30,057 bases of DNA. Source: Clostridiales bacterium. Lineage in GTDB: Bacteria > Bacillota_E > Sulfobacillia > Sulfobacillales > JAIMBI01. This document shows, in pieces, positions 15,788 through 22,997 of the stretch. The position numbers and the translations under genes are program-made. The stretch lies in NCBI GenBank assembly GCA_027318915.1, contig DAHVOH010000040.1, positions 1 to 30,057 on the forward strand, in the 5' to 3' direction. The notes beneath the pieces are model-generated. The model ran no database searches, was not told the origin of the DNA, and saw only the letters and a program-made list of their open reading frames with translations. Each line of letters opens with the position of its first letter. Position 1 is the first letter of the stretch.

Positions 15788-15823
15788 GAGAGAGCCGGCC
15801 GGATGCGTCCGACCGGCTCTCTC
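15788..15823. terminator. Strong hairpin between convergent hutI and the cytochrome gene
   Basis: GAGAGAGCCGG and CCGGCTCTCTC form a perfect 11-bp stem around 14 bases that hold a further GGA/TCC pairing. It lies between hutI (stop 15771) and the convergent lipoprotein gene (stop 15839), so it can serve both as a bidirectional terminator. There is no T-run on either side. Confidence 0.65.
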
Positions 15824-15838
15824 CGGGCATCGGCGCTC

Positions 15839-16678
15839 TCAGGGACTCAACGAGGGCGTGCCCGACGGCGCCACCACGAGCGTGTCCCACATCCCCAAGA
15901 GTTCGTGGCCGGGGACCAGGCAGGCGATGCGATAGTGGCCGGCGGTCGTGGGCGTGAACGAGAAGGTGGCCGACTGTCCCGGCGCCAGGCCGGTCTGAAG
16001 CTCACTGGCCGGCAGGCCGGCCCCCGGCATCGCCGGCGTGAGGGCGGTGGCCGTGGTCACAATGGCCGCCGAGTGGGGGAGCTGCCCCTTGTTGCTGAAG
16101 TCTACGGTCACCGTCCAACCGACAGGGACCGTAACCGTCATTTGGCCGTCGGCATACCCGTTGAAGTTGAATCCGGACTTGGTGGCGTTGTACCCGGCAA
16201 TCAGATCCAAGGTGACCGTCTTTTTGGCTGCGCTGTATGAAAGCCACTGACTGGGCGAGGTGCTCCCGGTCGGCGGCGTCACCGTCGCGCGCGGCAGGAG
16301 GGCTACCAGCTGCTGCTGTTGGGCGGTGCCCAGCTTGCCGTTCAAACCAAACAGGAATGAGGCCAAATCGGCCGACTGCTGGCGCGTCAGAGACCCCGGG
16401 TTGCTCTTGGGCATGTATCGGTAAATGAATTCAGCCAGCTGCCACTGGGCGGGATACAGAACAAAAAGAGCCTTGCGGCCGTTCAGGGACGGGGCCAGAC
16501 CGGGCGTTCCCGCGGCCGTGGGCCCATGGCAGGCGGTACAGGTGGTCGCGAACAATTTGGCGCCCGCAACCGGGTCGCCGGGAGGAAACGTGGGATGACT
16601 CGCGGTGGGCGCTTGGGCTCCGCACCCAACGACCAGAGCGGCCACGGCCGCAGCCAGGACCGCCCAGCGGATCCGCAT
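15839..16678 (-). CDS. Cytochrome c-sulfocyanin fusion lipoprotein
   Basis: The protein has 279 residues. The N-terminus is a lipoprotein signal with the lipobox VVGC (Cys19). A cytochrome c domain (about 34-125) has the haem site Cys47-Thr-Ala-Cys50-His51, and a likely axial Met in RYMPKSNPG. A blue-copper domain (about 140-270) follows, closely resembling sulfocyanin: GFNFNGYADGQMTVTVPVGW, then the type-1 copper ligands His202 (LPHSA), Cys253 and His258 (ACLVPGH) and Met263 (GMWDT). It would sit on the outer face and pass electrons between a haem and a copper centre towards a terminal oxidase. Sulfocyanins are known from acidophilic archaea and some acidophilic bacteria. The start is ATG 16678 with AGGAGGGG. 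It is transcribed from a strong promoter at 16816-16844. No oxidase subunit genes are adjacent. Confidence 0.9.
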   Translation of the reverse strand: MRIRWAVLAAAVAALVVGCGAQAPTASHPTFPPGDPVAGAKLFATTCTACHGPTAAGTPGLAPSLNGRKALFVLYPAQWQLAEFIYRYMPKSNPGSLTRQQSADLASFLFGLNGKLGTAQQQQLVALLPRATVTPPTGSTSPSQWLSYSAAKKTVTLDLIAGYNATKSGFNFNGYADGQMTVTVPVGWTVTVDFSNKGQLPHSAAIVTTATALTPAMPGAGLPASELQTGLAPGQSATFSFTPTTAGHYRIACLVPGHELLGMWDTLVVAPSGTPSLSP

Positions 16679-16815
16679 ATTGACCCCTCCTGAATCCGTC
16701 CTCGCACGTGTGTTAGGGACAGCGGATCCGGGCCTTCCGTCCGGGAGCCGAAGCTTCCCGAGGGGCGCCGTGCCGCGCACGCCGGGGTGTTGCCGGACAC
16801 CTAAATCCCACACGG

Positions 16816-16844
16816 ATTATACCGAACCCGCCCGCCCCGGGCAA
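16816..16844 (-). promoter_or_regulatory. Promoter of the cytochrome c-sulfocyanin gene
   Basis: On the minus strand TTGCCC (16844-16839) and a perfect TATAAT (16821-16816) are 17 bases apart. The resulting leader would be about 130 bases long before ATG 16678, long enough for regulation. A CTAACACACGTG string in that leader resembles one near the dps promoter. Confidence 0.6.
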
Positions 16845-16872
16845 ACGCAAGCGGGGCCGAGCCGCCGGGACG

Positions 16873-16878
16873 TATAAT
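16873..16878 (+). promoter_or_regulatory. -10 element of the methyltransferase-acpS-nnr-alr series
   Basis: A perfect TATAAT lies 23 bases before the GTG at 16902, with no good -35. The transcription start would fall near the ribosome site GAGGAGG, giving a very short leader. It is divergent from the cytochrome c-sulfocyanin promoter only about 50 bases away. Confidence 0.4.
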
Positions 16879-16901
16879 GGCAACCAGAGGAGGCCCCGAC
16901 A

Positions 16902-17519
16902 GTGAGTCACGAGGGAAAGTCCCACCACCACGGAGAGGGGACCGGCGGCAACCGCTGGGACGATTATGAACGGTTGAAGCACTTGGCCCATCCGGACCGC
17001 GAGCTTTGGATGCCCCGAGCGCCGGTGTTGGCCTTGCTGCGTTTGGGCGAGGGCATGCGGGTGGCGGATGTGGGCGCCGGCAGCGGATACCTGGTGGGGG
17101 CGCTGGCGGCCGGCGTGGGGGTGGCCGGAAAGGTCTTCGCCATCGACCCGGCGCCGGCGGCGCGCCAGCATCTGCACGAGCAGTTTGGTGAAACGTTTCC
17201 CCAGGTGGCGGTGGTGGAGGGGACCGGCGAGCAGATTCCTCTTCCCGACGCGCTCCTGGACCGGATGCTGTGGCACTGCGTCTACCACGAGTTGGATGAC
17301 CCCGTGCGGGGCCTCCAAGAGGCGCACCGGCTCCTAAAGCCGGGTGGGCAGCTGGTGATTGTGGACTGGGATCCGGCCTATGCCGGCATGGGACCACCGC
17401 CCGAGGAGCGAGTGAGCCGGTCCACGGCGGAAGAGGCCGCCCGGGCCCTGGGATTCGAGGTGGAGGCGGGCGCGGGCACGGGACCCGCCACCTGGTCCTT
17501 GGTGCTGACGCGGCCGTGA
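16902..17519 (+). CDS. Class I SAM-dependent methyltransferase
   Basis: The protein has 205 residues. The Rossmann-fold SAM site is clear: motif I VADVGAGSGYLVGAL (about 54-68), the acidic end of strand 2 (VFAIDPAP), EGTGEQIPLPDALLDRM, and the post-motif LLKPGGQLVIVDWDP. It is of the UbiE/Methyltransf_11 kind; the substrate is unknown. The N-terminus has a His-rich stretch (SHHHGEGTGG) that could bind metal. The start is GTG 16902 behind GAGGAGG. The stop overlaps the acpS GTG by four bases (GTGA), so it is first in a tightly coupled operon that makes acyl carrier protein synthase, a repair enzyme and alanine racemase. Confidence 0.88.
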   Translation: MSHEGKSHHHGEGTGGNRWDDYERLKHLAHPDRELWMPRAPVLALLRLGEGMRVADVGAGSGYLVGALAAGVGVAGKVFAIDPAPAARQHLHEQFGETFPQVAVVEGTGEQIPLPDALLDRMLWHCVYHELDDPVRGLQEAHRLLKPGGQLVIVDWDPAYAGMGPPPEERVSRSTAEEAARALGFEVEAGAGTGPATWSLVLTRP

Positions 17520-17905
17520 TCTACGGGGTGGGCGTGGACGTGGTGCAGATGGAGCGCCTGGAGCAGGCGCTGGGGCGCCGCCCGCGACTTTTGCAGCGAG
17601 TGTTCGCGCCGGTGGAGATCGCCTACGCGGAGGGCCCTCATTATATGGCCCGACTGGCCGGACGTTTTGCCGCCAAGGAAGCCATCGTCAAGGCGTGCCA
17701 TGGGTTTCGCGGATCCGGCTGGAGCCAGTTGGTGATTGAGGGCACGCTGAACAGACCACCCCGCGTGGTCGTGGAAGGGCCGCTCGGGCAGTGGATTGAG
17801 CAGCATGGGGGATCGCTCTTCGTCAGTTTGAGCCATGAGAAGTCTATGGCGGTGGCGGTGGCGGTATTGGAGATGCGTGATGCCGGCGATTTGGACGGCG
17901 AGTGA
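17516..17905 (+). CDS. acpS: Holo-[acyl-carrier-protein] synthase
   Basis: The protein has 129 residues. AcpS transfers the 4'-phosphopantetheine arm of CoA to apo-ACP, needed for fatty acid synthesis. The metal-binding residues are Asp8 (IYGVGVDVV) and Glu55 (GRFAAKEAIVKA), and the C-terminal SLSHEKSMAVAVAVL matches the family. The start is GTG 17516, overlapping the methyltransferase stop, with no separate ribosome site, so it depends on coupling. It overlaps the start of nnr by 26 bases. The acpS-nnr-alr order is usual in Bacillota. Confidence 0.95.
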   Translation: MIYGVGVDVVQMERLEQALGRRPRLLQRVFAPVEIAYAEGPHYMARLAGRFAAKEAIVKACHGFRGSGWSQLVIEGTLNRPPRVVVEGPLGQWIEQHGGSLFVSLSHEKSMAVAVAVLEMRDAGDLDGE

Positions 17906-19382
17906 GGCCCGACGGGCCGACGCGCGCGCGCGGGAGCGCGGCATCGACCCAGCGTGGCTCATGGAGGCCGCCGGCGCAGCAGTGGCGGACGCGTTGCAGT
18001 CCCTGGGCGCTCGCCGCGTTTTGATTCTGGCCGGTCCGGGTCAAAACGGCGGAGATGGCTGGGTGGCCGCCCGCCGGTTGGCCACGCGCGGGGTGCGCGT
18101 CGCGGTGTGGGCGCCCGCCGGGGGCAACGAGGTTTTGGCGCGGGCCGCCCGGGCGGTGGGCGCGGTGGCGGTCGAGCGTCCCGGGTCCGCGGCCGTGCGG
18201 TGCGACTGGTCCGTCGACGCCCTGTTTGGGACCGGCCTGAATCGTCCGGTCGGCGATCCTTGGCAGCGCGGGCTGGACGAGCTGCGGGACAGCGGGTGCC
18301 CCGTGCTGGCGGTGGACGTTTGTTCCGGACTGGAGGCGGACACCGGGCGGTTGTTGGGAAGGCCGGTGCCGGCGCGTCTGACCGTAACCTTTCAAGCGTT
18401 GAAGCCGGCGCATCTGTTGGACCCGGGCGCCGCTATGAGCGGGTCGGTGCGCGTGGCGGACATCGGCCTTTTGGCCGCACCCGGGCGCCACTTCGCACTG
18501 ATTGACCCGGGAGCGTTTCGATGGGAGAGTCTGGAGCGCCCGGCGGGAGCGAACAAATACGACCGCGGCCGCGTGCTGGTCGTGGGGGGATCGCGAAATT
18601 ACGGGGGCGCTCCGGTTCTGGCTGCTCTGGGGGCGCTCAAAGCGGGAGCCGGCTACGTGGAGATGATCGCGCCCCCGTCCCAAGGCCGGGGCCTATCGGC
18701 TCTGGAGATGCTTCCGCTGGTCGTTCTTCCCGGTCGCGAGGGGGACGACGGCCGTCTCGTGGCGGATGCGGTGTTGGAGGAGGCGCTTGCCCGATCCCGG
18801 GCGGTGGTGCTGGGACCGGGCCTGACGCCGGCGGACGCCGATCTGGTCCACCGGGTCGCCGCCCAGGGCCTGCCCACGGTGGTGGACGCGGGAGCGATGA
18901 CAGCCTGGGCGCGGTCGGGACGATGGCCGTGGGCCCTCTCGGTCTTTACGCCGCACGCGGGTGAGGCGGCGCGCGTGTTGGACCAGTCGATCGAGTGGAT
19001 CGCGGGCCACCGGCCGGAGGCGGTCAGGCGCTTGGCTCGGGAAACGGGGGGATGCGCGGTGCTGAAGGGCCGTCATACCTTGGTGGCAGAGGGAGGGCGG
19101 ACCCCCGTCGGGATCAACCTGGCCGGCGGCGCGGAATTGGCGACGGCCGGTACTGGCGACGTGCTGGCCGGCGTCATCGGTTTCCTGCTGGGGGCGGGTT
19201 GGCCCGGGGCCCAGGCCGCGCGCGCCGCGGTGCTCTGGCATGGGCTGGCGGGCGAGTTGGCGCGTCAGGACCGAGGACAGCTCTCGGTCACCGCCGTCGA
19301 TGTGGCCGAGCATCTAGGACCGGCATGGCAACGACTGTGCCAGGGGATGCGCCCGGCGGATTGGCCGGAGGGGGACGCGTGA
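17880..19382 (+). CDS. nnr: Bifunctional NAD(P)HX epimerase and dehydratase
   Basis: The protein has 500 residues in two domains. The N-terminal YjeF_N epimerase (about 1-210) interconverts S and R forms of hydrated NAD(P)H, with the signature GPGQNGGDGWVAARRL and VDALFGTGLNRPV. The C-terminal ribokinase-like domain (about 220-490) is the ADP/ATP-dependent dehydratase that restores NAD(P)H: KYDRGRVLVVGGSRNYGGAP, FTPHAGEAARVL, LKGRHTLVA and the nucleotide-binding GTGDVLAGVIGFLLGAG. It repairs damaged cofactor. The start is ATG 17880, seven bases after GGAG and inside the acpS gene. Its stop overlaps the alr GTG by three bases. Confidence 0.95.
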   Translation: MPAIWTASEARRADARARERGIDPAWLMEAAGAAVADALQSLGARRVLILAGPGQNGGDGWVAARRLATRGVRVAVWAPAGGNEVLARAARAVGAVAVERPGSAAVRCDWSVDALFGTGLNRPVGDPWQRGLDELRDSGCPVLAVDVCSGLEADTGRLLGRPVPARLTVTFQALKPAHLLDPGAAMSGSVRVADIGLLAAPGRHFALIDPGAFRWESLERPAGANKYDRGRVLVVGGSRNYGGAPVLAALGALKAGAGYVEMIAPPSQGRGLSALEMLPLVVLPGREGDDGRLVADAVLEEALARSRAVVLGPGLTPADADLVHRVAAQGLPTVVDAGAMTAWARSGRWPWALSVFTPHAGEAARVLDQSIEWIAGHRPEAVRRLARETGGCAVLKGRHTLVAEGGRTPVGINLAGGAELATAGTGDVLAGVIGFLLGAGWPGAQAARAAVLWHGLAGELARQDRGQLSVTAVDVAEHLGPAWQRLCQGMRPADWPEGDA

Positions 19383-20575
19383 GGGACGATCGCAGTTCGC
19401 AAGAGTTGACCGGTGGGCGGCCGACCGTGGCCGAGGTCAATCTGGACGCGCTGGCGTACAATGTGCGCCGCGTCCGGGCCCGGCTCGCTCCCCGCACCCG
19501 GCTCTGGGCGGTGGTGAAGGCGGATGCCTACGGGCATGGGGCGTTGCCCGTGGCCCGCGCGGCGTTGCACTGCGGGGCGGATGGGTTGGCGGTGGCGCTG
19601 GCCGAAGAGGGCGCGGCGCTTCGGGACGCGGGGGTGGAGGCTCCCATTTTGGTGTTGGGCGCCACCTTCCCGGACCAAATGGACGCGGTCGCCAGCCGCC
19701 AGCTGGATTGCATGGTGTTTGACGCCGCGACGGCTCGGGATTTGGGACGACACGCGCGCCGCCACAACACCCGCGTTCGGGTGCATCTCAAGGTGGACAC
19801 CGGCATGGCCCGCCTCGGCATCCCGTGGGACGGCGCGGTCGTGGAAACGGCTTCCGCGATAGTCGCCGAGCCTGGGTTGGAGCTTTATGGGCTGGCCACG
19901 CACTTTGCCTCGGCCGATGCGGCCGATGGATCGGACACGCGGGTGCAGTGGGAGCGATTTTTGGAGGTGGCCGAGCGGCTCAGACGGGCGGGCATGGAGG
20001 TGGCGGTGCGCCACGCCGCCAATTCCGCAGCCGCGTGGCGTTGGCCCGGGATGCAGGCCGATGCCGTGCGGGTCGGCATAGCCCTCTACGGCGTCGCCCC
20101 GGTGCCCGAAGCCGACGATTTGCGGCCCGTCCTCACCGTGACCACCCGGGTGGCCCAGGTCAAGCGGGTCACCGGCGGCGTGCGCGTCGGCTACGGGGGA
20201 ACCTTCGTGACGCCGGGACCGCTGTGCCTGGCCACGATACCCATCGGGTATGCGGACGGATACCGGCGCGGCCTCTCGAACCGGGGCGACGCCTTGGTCC
20301 TGGGGCAGCGGGCTCGCGTGGCCGGCCGGGTATCCATGGATCAGACGGTGTTGGCGCTGCCGGCAGCGGCGGCGGTCGAGCCCGGAGACCCGGTGGTGCT
20401 GCTCGGTTCGATGGGAACGGAGGCTGTTTGGGCCGAGGATTGGGCCCAATGGCTGGACACCATTCCCTACGAGGTGCTGACCGGACTGTCGGCGCGCGTG
20501 CCCCGGGTGTACCGGGTCGGGGACGAGATAAGACGGGCGGCGGCGGTTGACGCCGATTTTTTGCGCAGCCTATAA
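19379..20575 (+). CDS. alr: Alanine racemase
   Basis: The protein has 398 residues, a fold-type III PLP enzyme that makes D-alanine for peptidoglycan. Lys47 in VVKADAYGHG binds PLP and Tyr272 in RVGYGGTF is the second catalytic base. Other landmarks are LKVDTGMARLG, HFASADAAD, VRVGIALYGV, IPIGYADGYRRGLSNRG and GRVSMDQ. The start is GTG 19379, overlapping the nnr stop; the frame is open further upstream to 18995 only as an antiparallel shadow of nnr. The first 15 residues are an extra polar tail. Its last bases hold the promoter of the next toxin-antitoxin pair. Confidence 0.96.
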   Translation: MRDDRSSQELTGGRPTVAEVNLDALAYNVRRVRARLAPRTRLWAVVKADAYGHGALPVARAALHCGADGLAVALAEEGAALRDAGVEAPILVLGATFPDQMDAVASRQLDCMVFDAATARDLGRHARRHNTRVRVHLKVDTGMARLGIPWDGAVVETASAIVAEPGLELYGLATHFASADAADGSDTRVQWERFLEVAERLRRAGMEVAVRHAANSAAAWRWPGMQADAVRVGIALYGVAPVPEADDLRPVLTVTTRVAQVKRVTGGVRVGYGGTFVTPGPLCLATIPIGYADGYRRGLSNRGDALVLGQRARVAGRVSMDQTVLALPAAAAVEPGDPVVLLGSMGTEAVWAEDWAQWLDTIPYEVLTGLSARVPRVYRVGDEIRRAAAVDADFLRSL

Positions 20576-20576
20576 T
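20547..20576 (+). promoter_or_regulatory. Promoter of the NdoAI-NdoA pair inside alr
   Basis: TTGACG (20547-20552) and TATAAT (20571-20576) are 18 bases apart. The -10 overlaps the alr stop codon. Transcription should begin near 20583, about 20 bases before the antitoxin ATG at 20603, allowing the pair to be made independently of alr. Confidence 0.7.
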
Positions 20577-20602
20577 AATTTGCGCGAGAAACGGGGTGTG
20601 GC

Positions 20603-20851
20603 ATGGCTCAGGGAGACGCCCGGGTGATGGTGCGGCTGTCGCCGGAACTATTGGAGGCGTTGGACGCCTTGGGGCAGGACCTCAAACGGCCGCGAAGCCA
20701 GTTGATTCGCGAGAGTGTGGCCCGTTACGTGGAGGAATCTCAAAAGCAGCGGTTGCGCCAAGCCTTGATTCAGGGATACCAAGAATGGAGCCAGGTCAAC
20801 GTCGCACTGGCCGAGGAATCGTGGAGTCCGCCCGCCCTGTCCGGGGAGTAG
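20603..20851 (+). CDS. ndoAI: Ribbon-helix-helix antitoxin (NdoAI/MazE-like)
   Basis: The protein has 82 residues. The N-terminal half is a ribbon-helix-helix (CopG-type) DNA-binding domain: strand ARVMVRLSPELLEALDAL, then helices around RPRSQLIRESVARYV. The C-terminal part, YQEWSQVNVALAEESW, resembles the region by which Bacillus NdoAI (EndoAI) binds and blocks its toxin. It is expected to repress its own promoter. The ATG at 20603 has GGGGTG upstream, a modest site. It overlaps the toxin gene by 31 bases. Confidence 0.9.
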   Translation: MAQGDARVMVRLSPELLEALDALGQDLKRPRSQLIRESVARYVEESQKQRLRQALIQGYQEWSQVNVALAEESWSPPALSGE

Positions 20852-21204
20852 ACGCTCCCATCCGGCGGGGCGACATCTTTTTTGCGGACCTGTCGCCGGT
20901 GGTGGGATCGGAGCAGGGCGGCACCCGCCCGGTGCTCATCCTGCAGAATGACATCGGCAACAAATACAGCCCCACGGTGATTGTGGCCGCTATCACCGCC
21001 CAGCGGGACAAGACCCGGCTGCCCATCCATGTGGCGGTGGCCGCGGCCGAATCGGCGTTGGGACGGGACTGCCTCGTCCTGCTGGAACAGATTCGCACGG
21101 TGGACAAGAGGCGGCTTAGGGACCGGGTGGGTCGGTTGCCGGACTTCATCATGGAGCGGGTGGACCGGGCGGTGGCCATCAGTCTCGGGTTGACGGACCT
21201 CTGA
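20821..21204 (+). CDS. ndoA: MazF-family endoribonuclease toxin (NdoA/EndoA)
   Basis: The protein has 127 residues. It is a very close match to Bacillus NdoA, which cuts mRNA at UACAU sites: RRGDIFFADLSPVVGSEQGGTRPVLILQNDIGNKYSPTVIVAAIT and LLEQIRTVDKRRL are nearly family consensus. The GTG at 20821 has GAGG nearby and gives about ten more N-terminal residues than NdoA; it overlaps the antitoxin by 31 bases, which would keep synthesis of the pair balanced. Whether the cut site is the same here is inference. Confidence 0.95.
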   Translation: MESARPVRGVDAPIRRGDIFFADLSPVVGSEQGGTRPVLILQNDIGNKYSPTVIVAAITAQRDKTRLPIHVAVAAAESALGRDCLVLLEQIRTVDKRRLRDRVGRLPDFIMERVDRAVAISLGLTDL

Positions 21205-21207
21205 AAG

Positions 21208-21221
21208 GCCGCCCGAGCGGC
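21208..21221 (+). terminator. Small hairpin after ndoA
   Basis: GCCGC and GCGGC form a 5-bp stem with the loop CCGA right after the ndoA stop. There is no T-run. It may weaken read-through into the next gene. Confidence 0.3.
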
Positions 21222-21253
21222 GTGGGACGGGATTAAGAAGCAGGAGGGATGGC

Positions 21254-21976
21254 GTGGGCAAGCCGGTCATTGGGGTGACGGTGTCCAGGCTGCAGGAAGG
21301 CAGCATGGGCTACGATCGTTTGGCGGTCTCGTACATCGATGCCATCCGGCAGGCGGGTGGCATTCCGGTGCTGCTGGCCAATATGGAGGAGCCCGAGGTG
21401 TTGGGGGCGCTACATGGGCTGGTGCTGTCCGGTGGCAGCGACTTCCATCCCGATCTGTATGGGGCACAGCCGCAGGGAACCCACATGCCCGGCGTGTCTC
21501 CGGAGCGGGACCGGGCCGAGATGGCCCTGCTGCATGCCGTGGCCGCGGACTTTCCGGTGTTGGGCATTTGTCGGGGCATTCAAGCCTTGGCGGTGGCTTT
21601 CGGCGGATCGCTGATTCAAGATGTGCCGAGTCAGCGGCCGAGTCCGATTCGCCACGCACAGGACGCGCCCCGCCACGAACGGACTCACGGGGTGCGGGTG
21701 GAGGAGCAGTCCCAGTTGGGCCGGATCTTGGGAGCGGGCAGCGTGCGGGTGAATTCCTTCCACCATCAGGCCGTGGATCGGGTGCCGGAAGGATTCGTCC
21801 CCGTGGCGTGGGCCGAGGACGGGCTGTTGGAAGGCATTGAACATCCGGCCCGCCGTTTTTGGATCGGGGTGCAGTGGCACCCCGAAAACCTCGTCGGCCA
21901 CGAGGAGCATGCCCGGCGGCTCTTTCGTGCGCTGGTCACGGCGGCCGGAAGGCGGGACAGCCGGGAGGCGATGTAG
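21254..21976 (+). CDS. Class I glutamine amidotransferase-like hydrolase (PuuD type)
   Basis: The protein has 240 residues of the peptidase C26 family, like gamma-glutamyl-GABA hydrolase PuuD. The nucleophile is Cys106 in LGICRGIQALAVAFGG; the His-Glu pair is in GVQWHPE. The oxyanion region LHGLVLSGGSDFHPDLYG and the FHHQAVDRVP motif are typical. It cleaves a gamma-glutamyl amide; the physiological substrate is not set by the sequence, and no polyamine genes are adjacent. The start is GTG 21254 with AGGAGGG. Its stop shares one base with the start of the asparaginase gene, so the two are coupled. Confidence 0.88.
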   Translation: MGKPVIGVTVSRLQEGSMGYDRLAVSYIDAIRQAGGIPVLLANMEEPEVLGALHGLVLSGGSDFHPDLYGAQPQGTHMPGVSPERDRAEMALLHAVAADFPVLGICRGIQALAVAFGGSLIQDVPSQRPSPIRHAQDAPRHERTHGVRVEEQSQLGRILGAGSVRVNSFHHQAVDRVPEGFVPVAWAEDGLLEGIEHPARRFWIGVQWHPENLVGHEEHARRLFRALVTAAGRRDSREAM

Positions 21977-22995
21977 TGGCCGTGCCGGCGGTCGAAATCC
22001 GCCGGGGTGACCGCGTCGAAAGCGTGGCGGGGGCAGACGCCGCGGTGGTGGACTCCAGCGGTCGGCTGGTGGCCTGGGTGGGAGACCCGCGGCGGGAGAC
22101 GTTCTGGCGCTCCGGGGCCAAGCCGTTCCAGGCCATTCCGGTGGTGGCCAGCGGGGCCATGGCGGCATGGGACATGGGCGTGGAGGAATTGGCCGTGATA
22201 GCGGGCTCCCACCATGGCGAGCCGGCGCATGTCCAGATCGTGCGCGGACTGCTGGCGCGGCTGGGGGCGTCGCCCACCGACCTGGTTTCGGGCCCCGGGT
22301 GGCCGCTCAGCCACTCGGCTCGGGAGACGTTGCGGCGGCGGGGAGAAGTGCCCGATGCCGTCTACGGAGCGTGCTCCGGCAAGCATGCGGGCATGCTGGC
22401 CCTGGCCTCTCAGCTCGGTTCCCCGCGAACGGGGTACGACCAGTCGAGTCACCCCGTGCAGGCCGCCATCGCTCGGGTCGTGGCGCTGTACTGTGGATAC
22501 CGGGAAACGGCACGGATACCGCAGGCGCTGGATGGCTGCGGGGTGCCCACGTTCTTTCTGCCGCTGAGCCGTATGGCGTGGGCCTATGCTCGGCTGGGCG
22601 ACCCGCGGGGCGTCCCCGATCTAGAGGGCCGGGCCGGGTTGATGGTGGCGGAGGCGATGCGGCGACATCCGCACCTGACGGCGGGCGCGGATGCCCTGGA
22701 AGTTCGGCTGGCGCACGCCAGCGGCGGGCGCGTGGTGGCTAAGACGGCGGCGGAGGCTGTGTTCTGCGCGACGATTCCGGAGCGGGGATGGGGGCTGGCG
22801 TTCAAAATGGAGGATGGCGGCGGGCGGACCGTGCAGTCGATGGCCGCGGCGCTGCTGGCCTTGGTGGGGCCGGCAGAGGATGAGGCGCGCGATCAGTTGA
22901 TGGGCCTGGCCCGTCATGGCATTCACACGGCGGATGGGCGCGAGGCCGGAGAAATGGCTCCGGTGTTCCAACTCCAGCGAGGACAGGTGGGCTGA
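21976..22995 (+). CDS. Asparaginase II family protein
   Basis: The protein has 339 residues of the Asparaginase_II family, first seen in Rhizobium etli and unrelated in fold to E. coli AnsB. Recognisable parts include EIRRGDRVESV, FWRSGAKPFQAIPVV, AGSHHGEPAHV, SGPGWPLSHSARE, VYGACSGKHAGML, QSSHPVQAAIARV, ALDGCGVPTFFLPL and the C-terminal GWGLAFKMEDGGGR. It would release ammonia from asparagine. The start is GTG 21976, seven bases after GGAGG. Neighbours are the PuuD-type hydrolase before and an amidohydrolase two bases after, hinting at use of amide nitrogen. Confidence 0.9.
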   Translation: MAVPAVEIRRGDRVESVAGADAAVVDSSGRLVAWVGDPRRETFWRSGAKPFQAIPVVASGAMAAWDMGVEELAVIAGSHHGEPAHVQIVRGLLARLGASPTDLVSGPGWPLSHSARETLRRRGEVPDAVYGACSGKHAGMLALASQLGSPRTGYDQSSHPVQAAIARVVALYCGYRETARIPQALDGCGVPTFFLPLSRMAWAYARLGDPRGVPDLEGRAGLMVAEAMRRHPHLTAGADALEVRLAHASGGRVVAKTAAEAVFCATIPERGWGLAFKMEDGGGRTVQSMAAALLALVGPAEDEARDQLMGLARHGIHTADGREAGEMAPVFQLQRGQVG

Positions 22996-22997
22996 CC

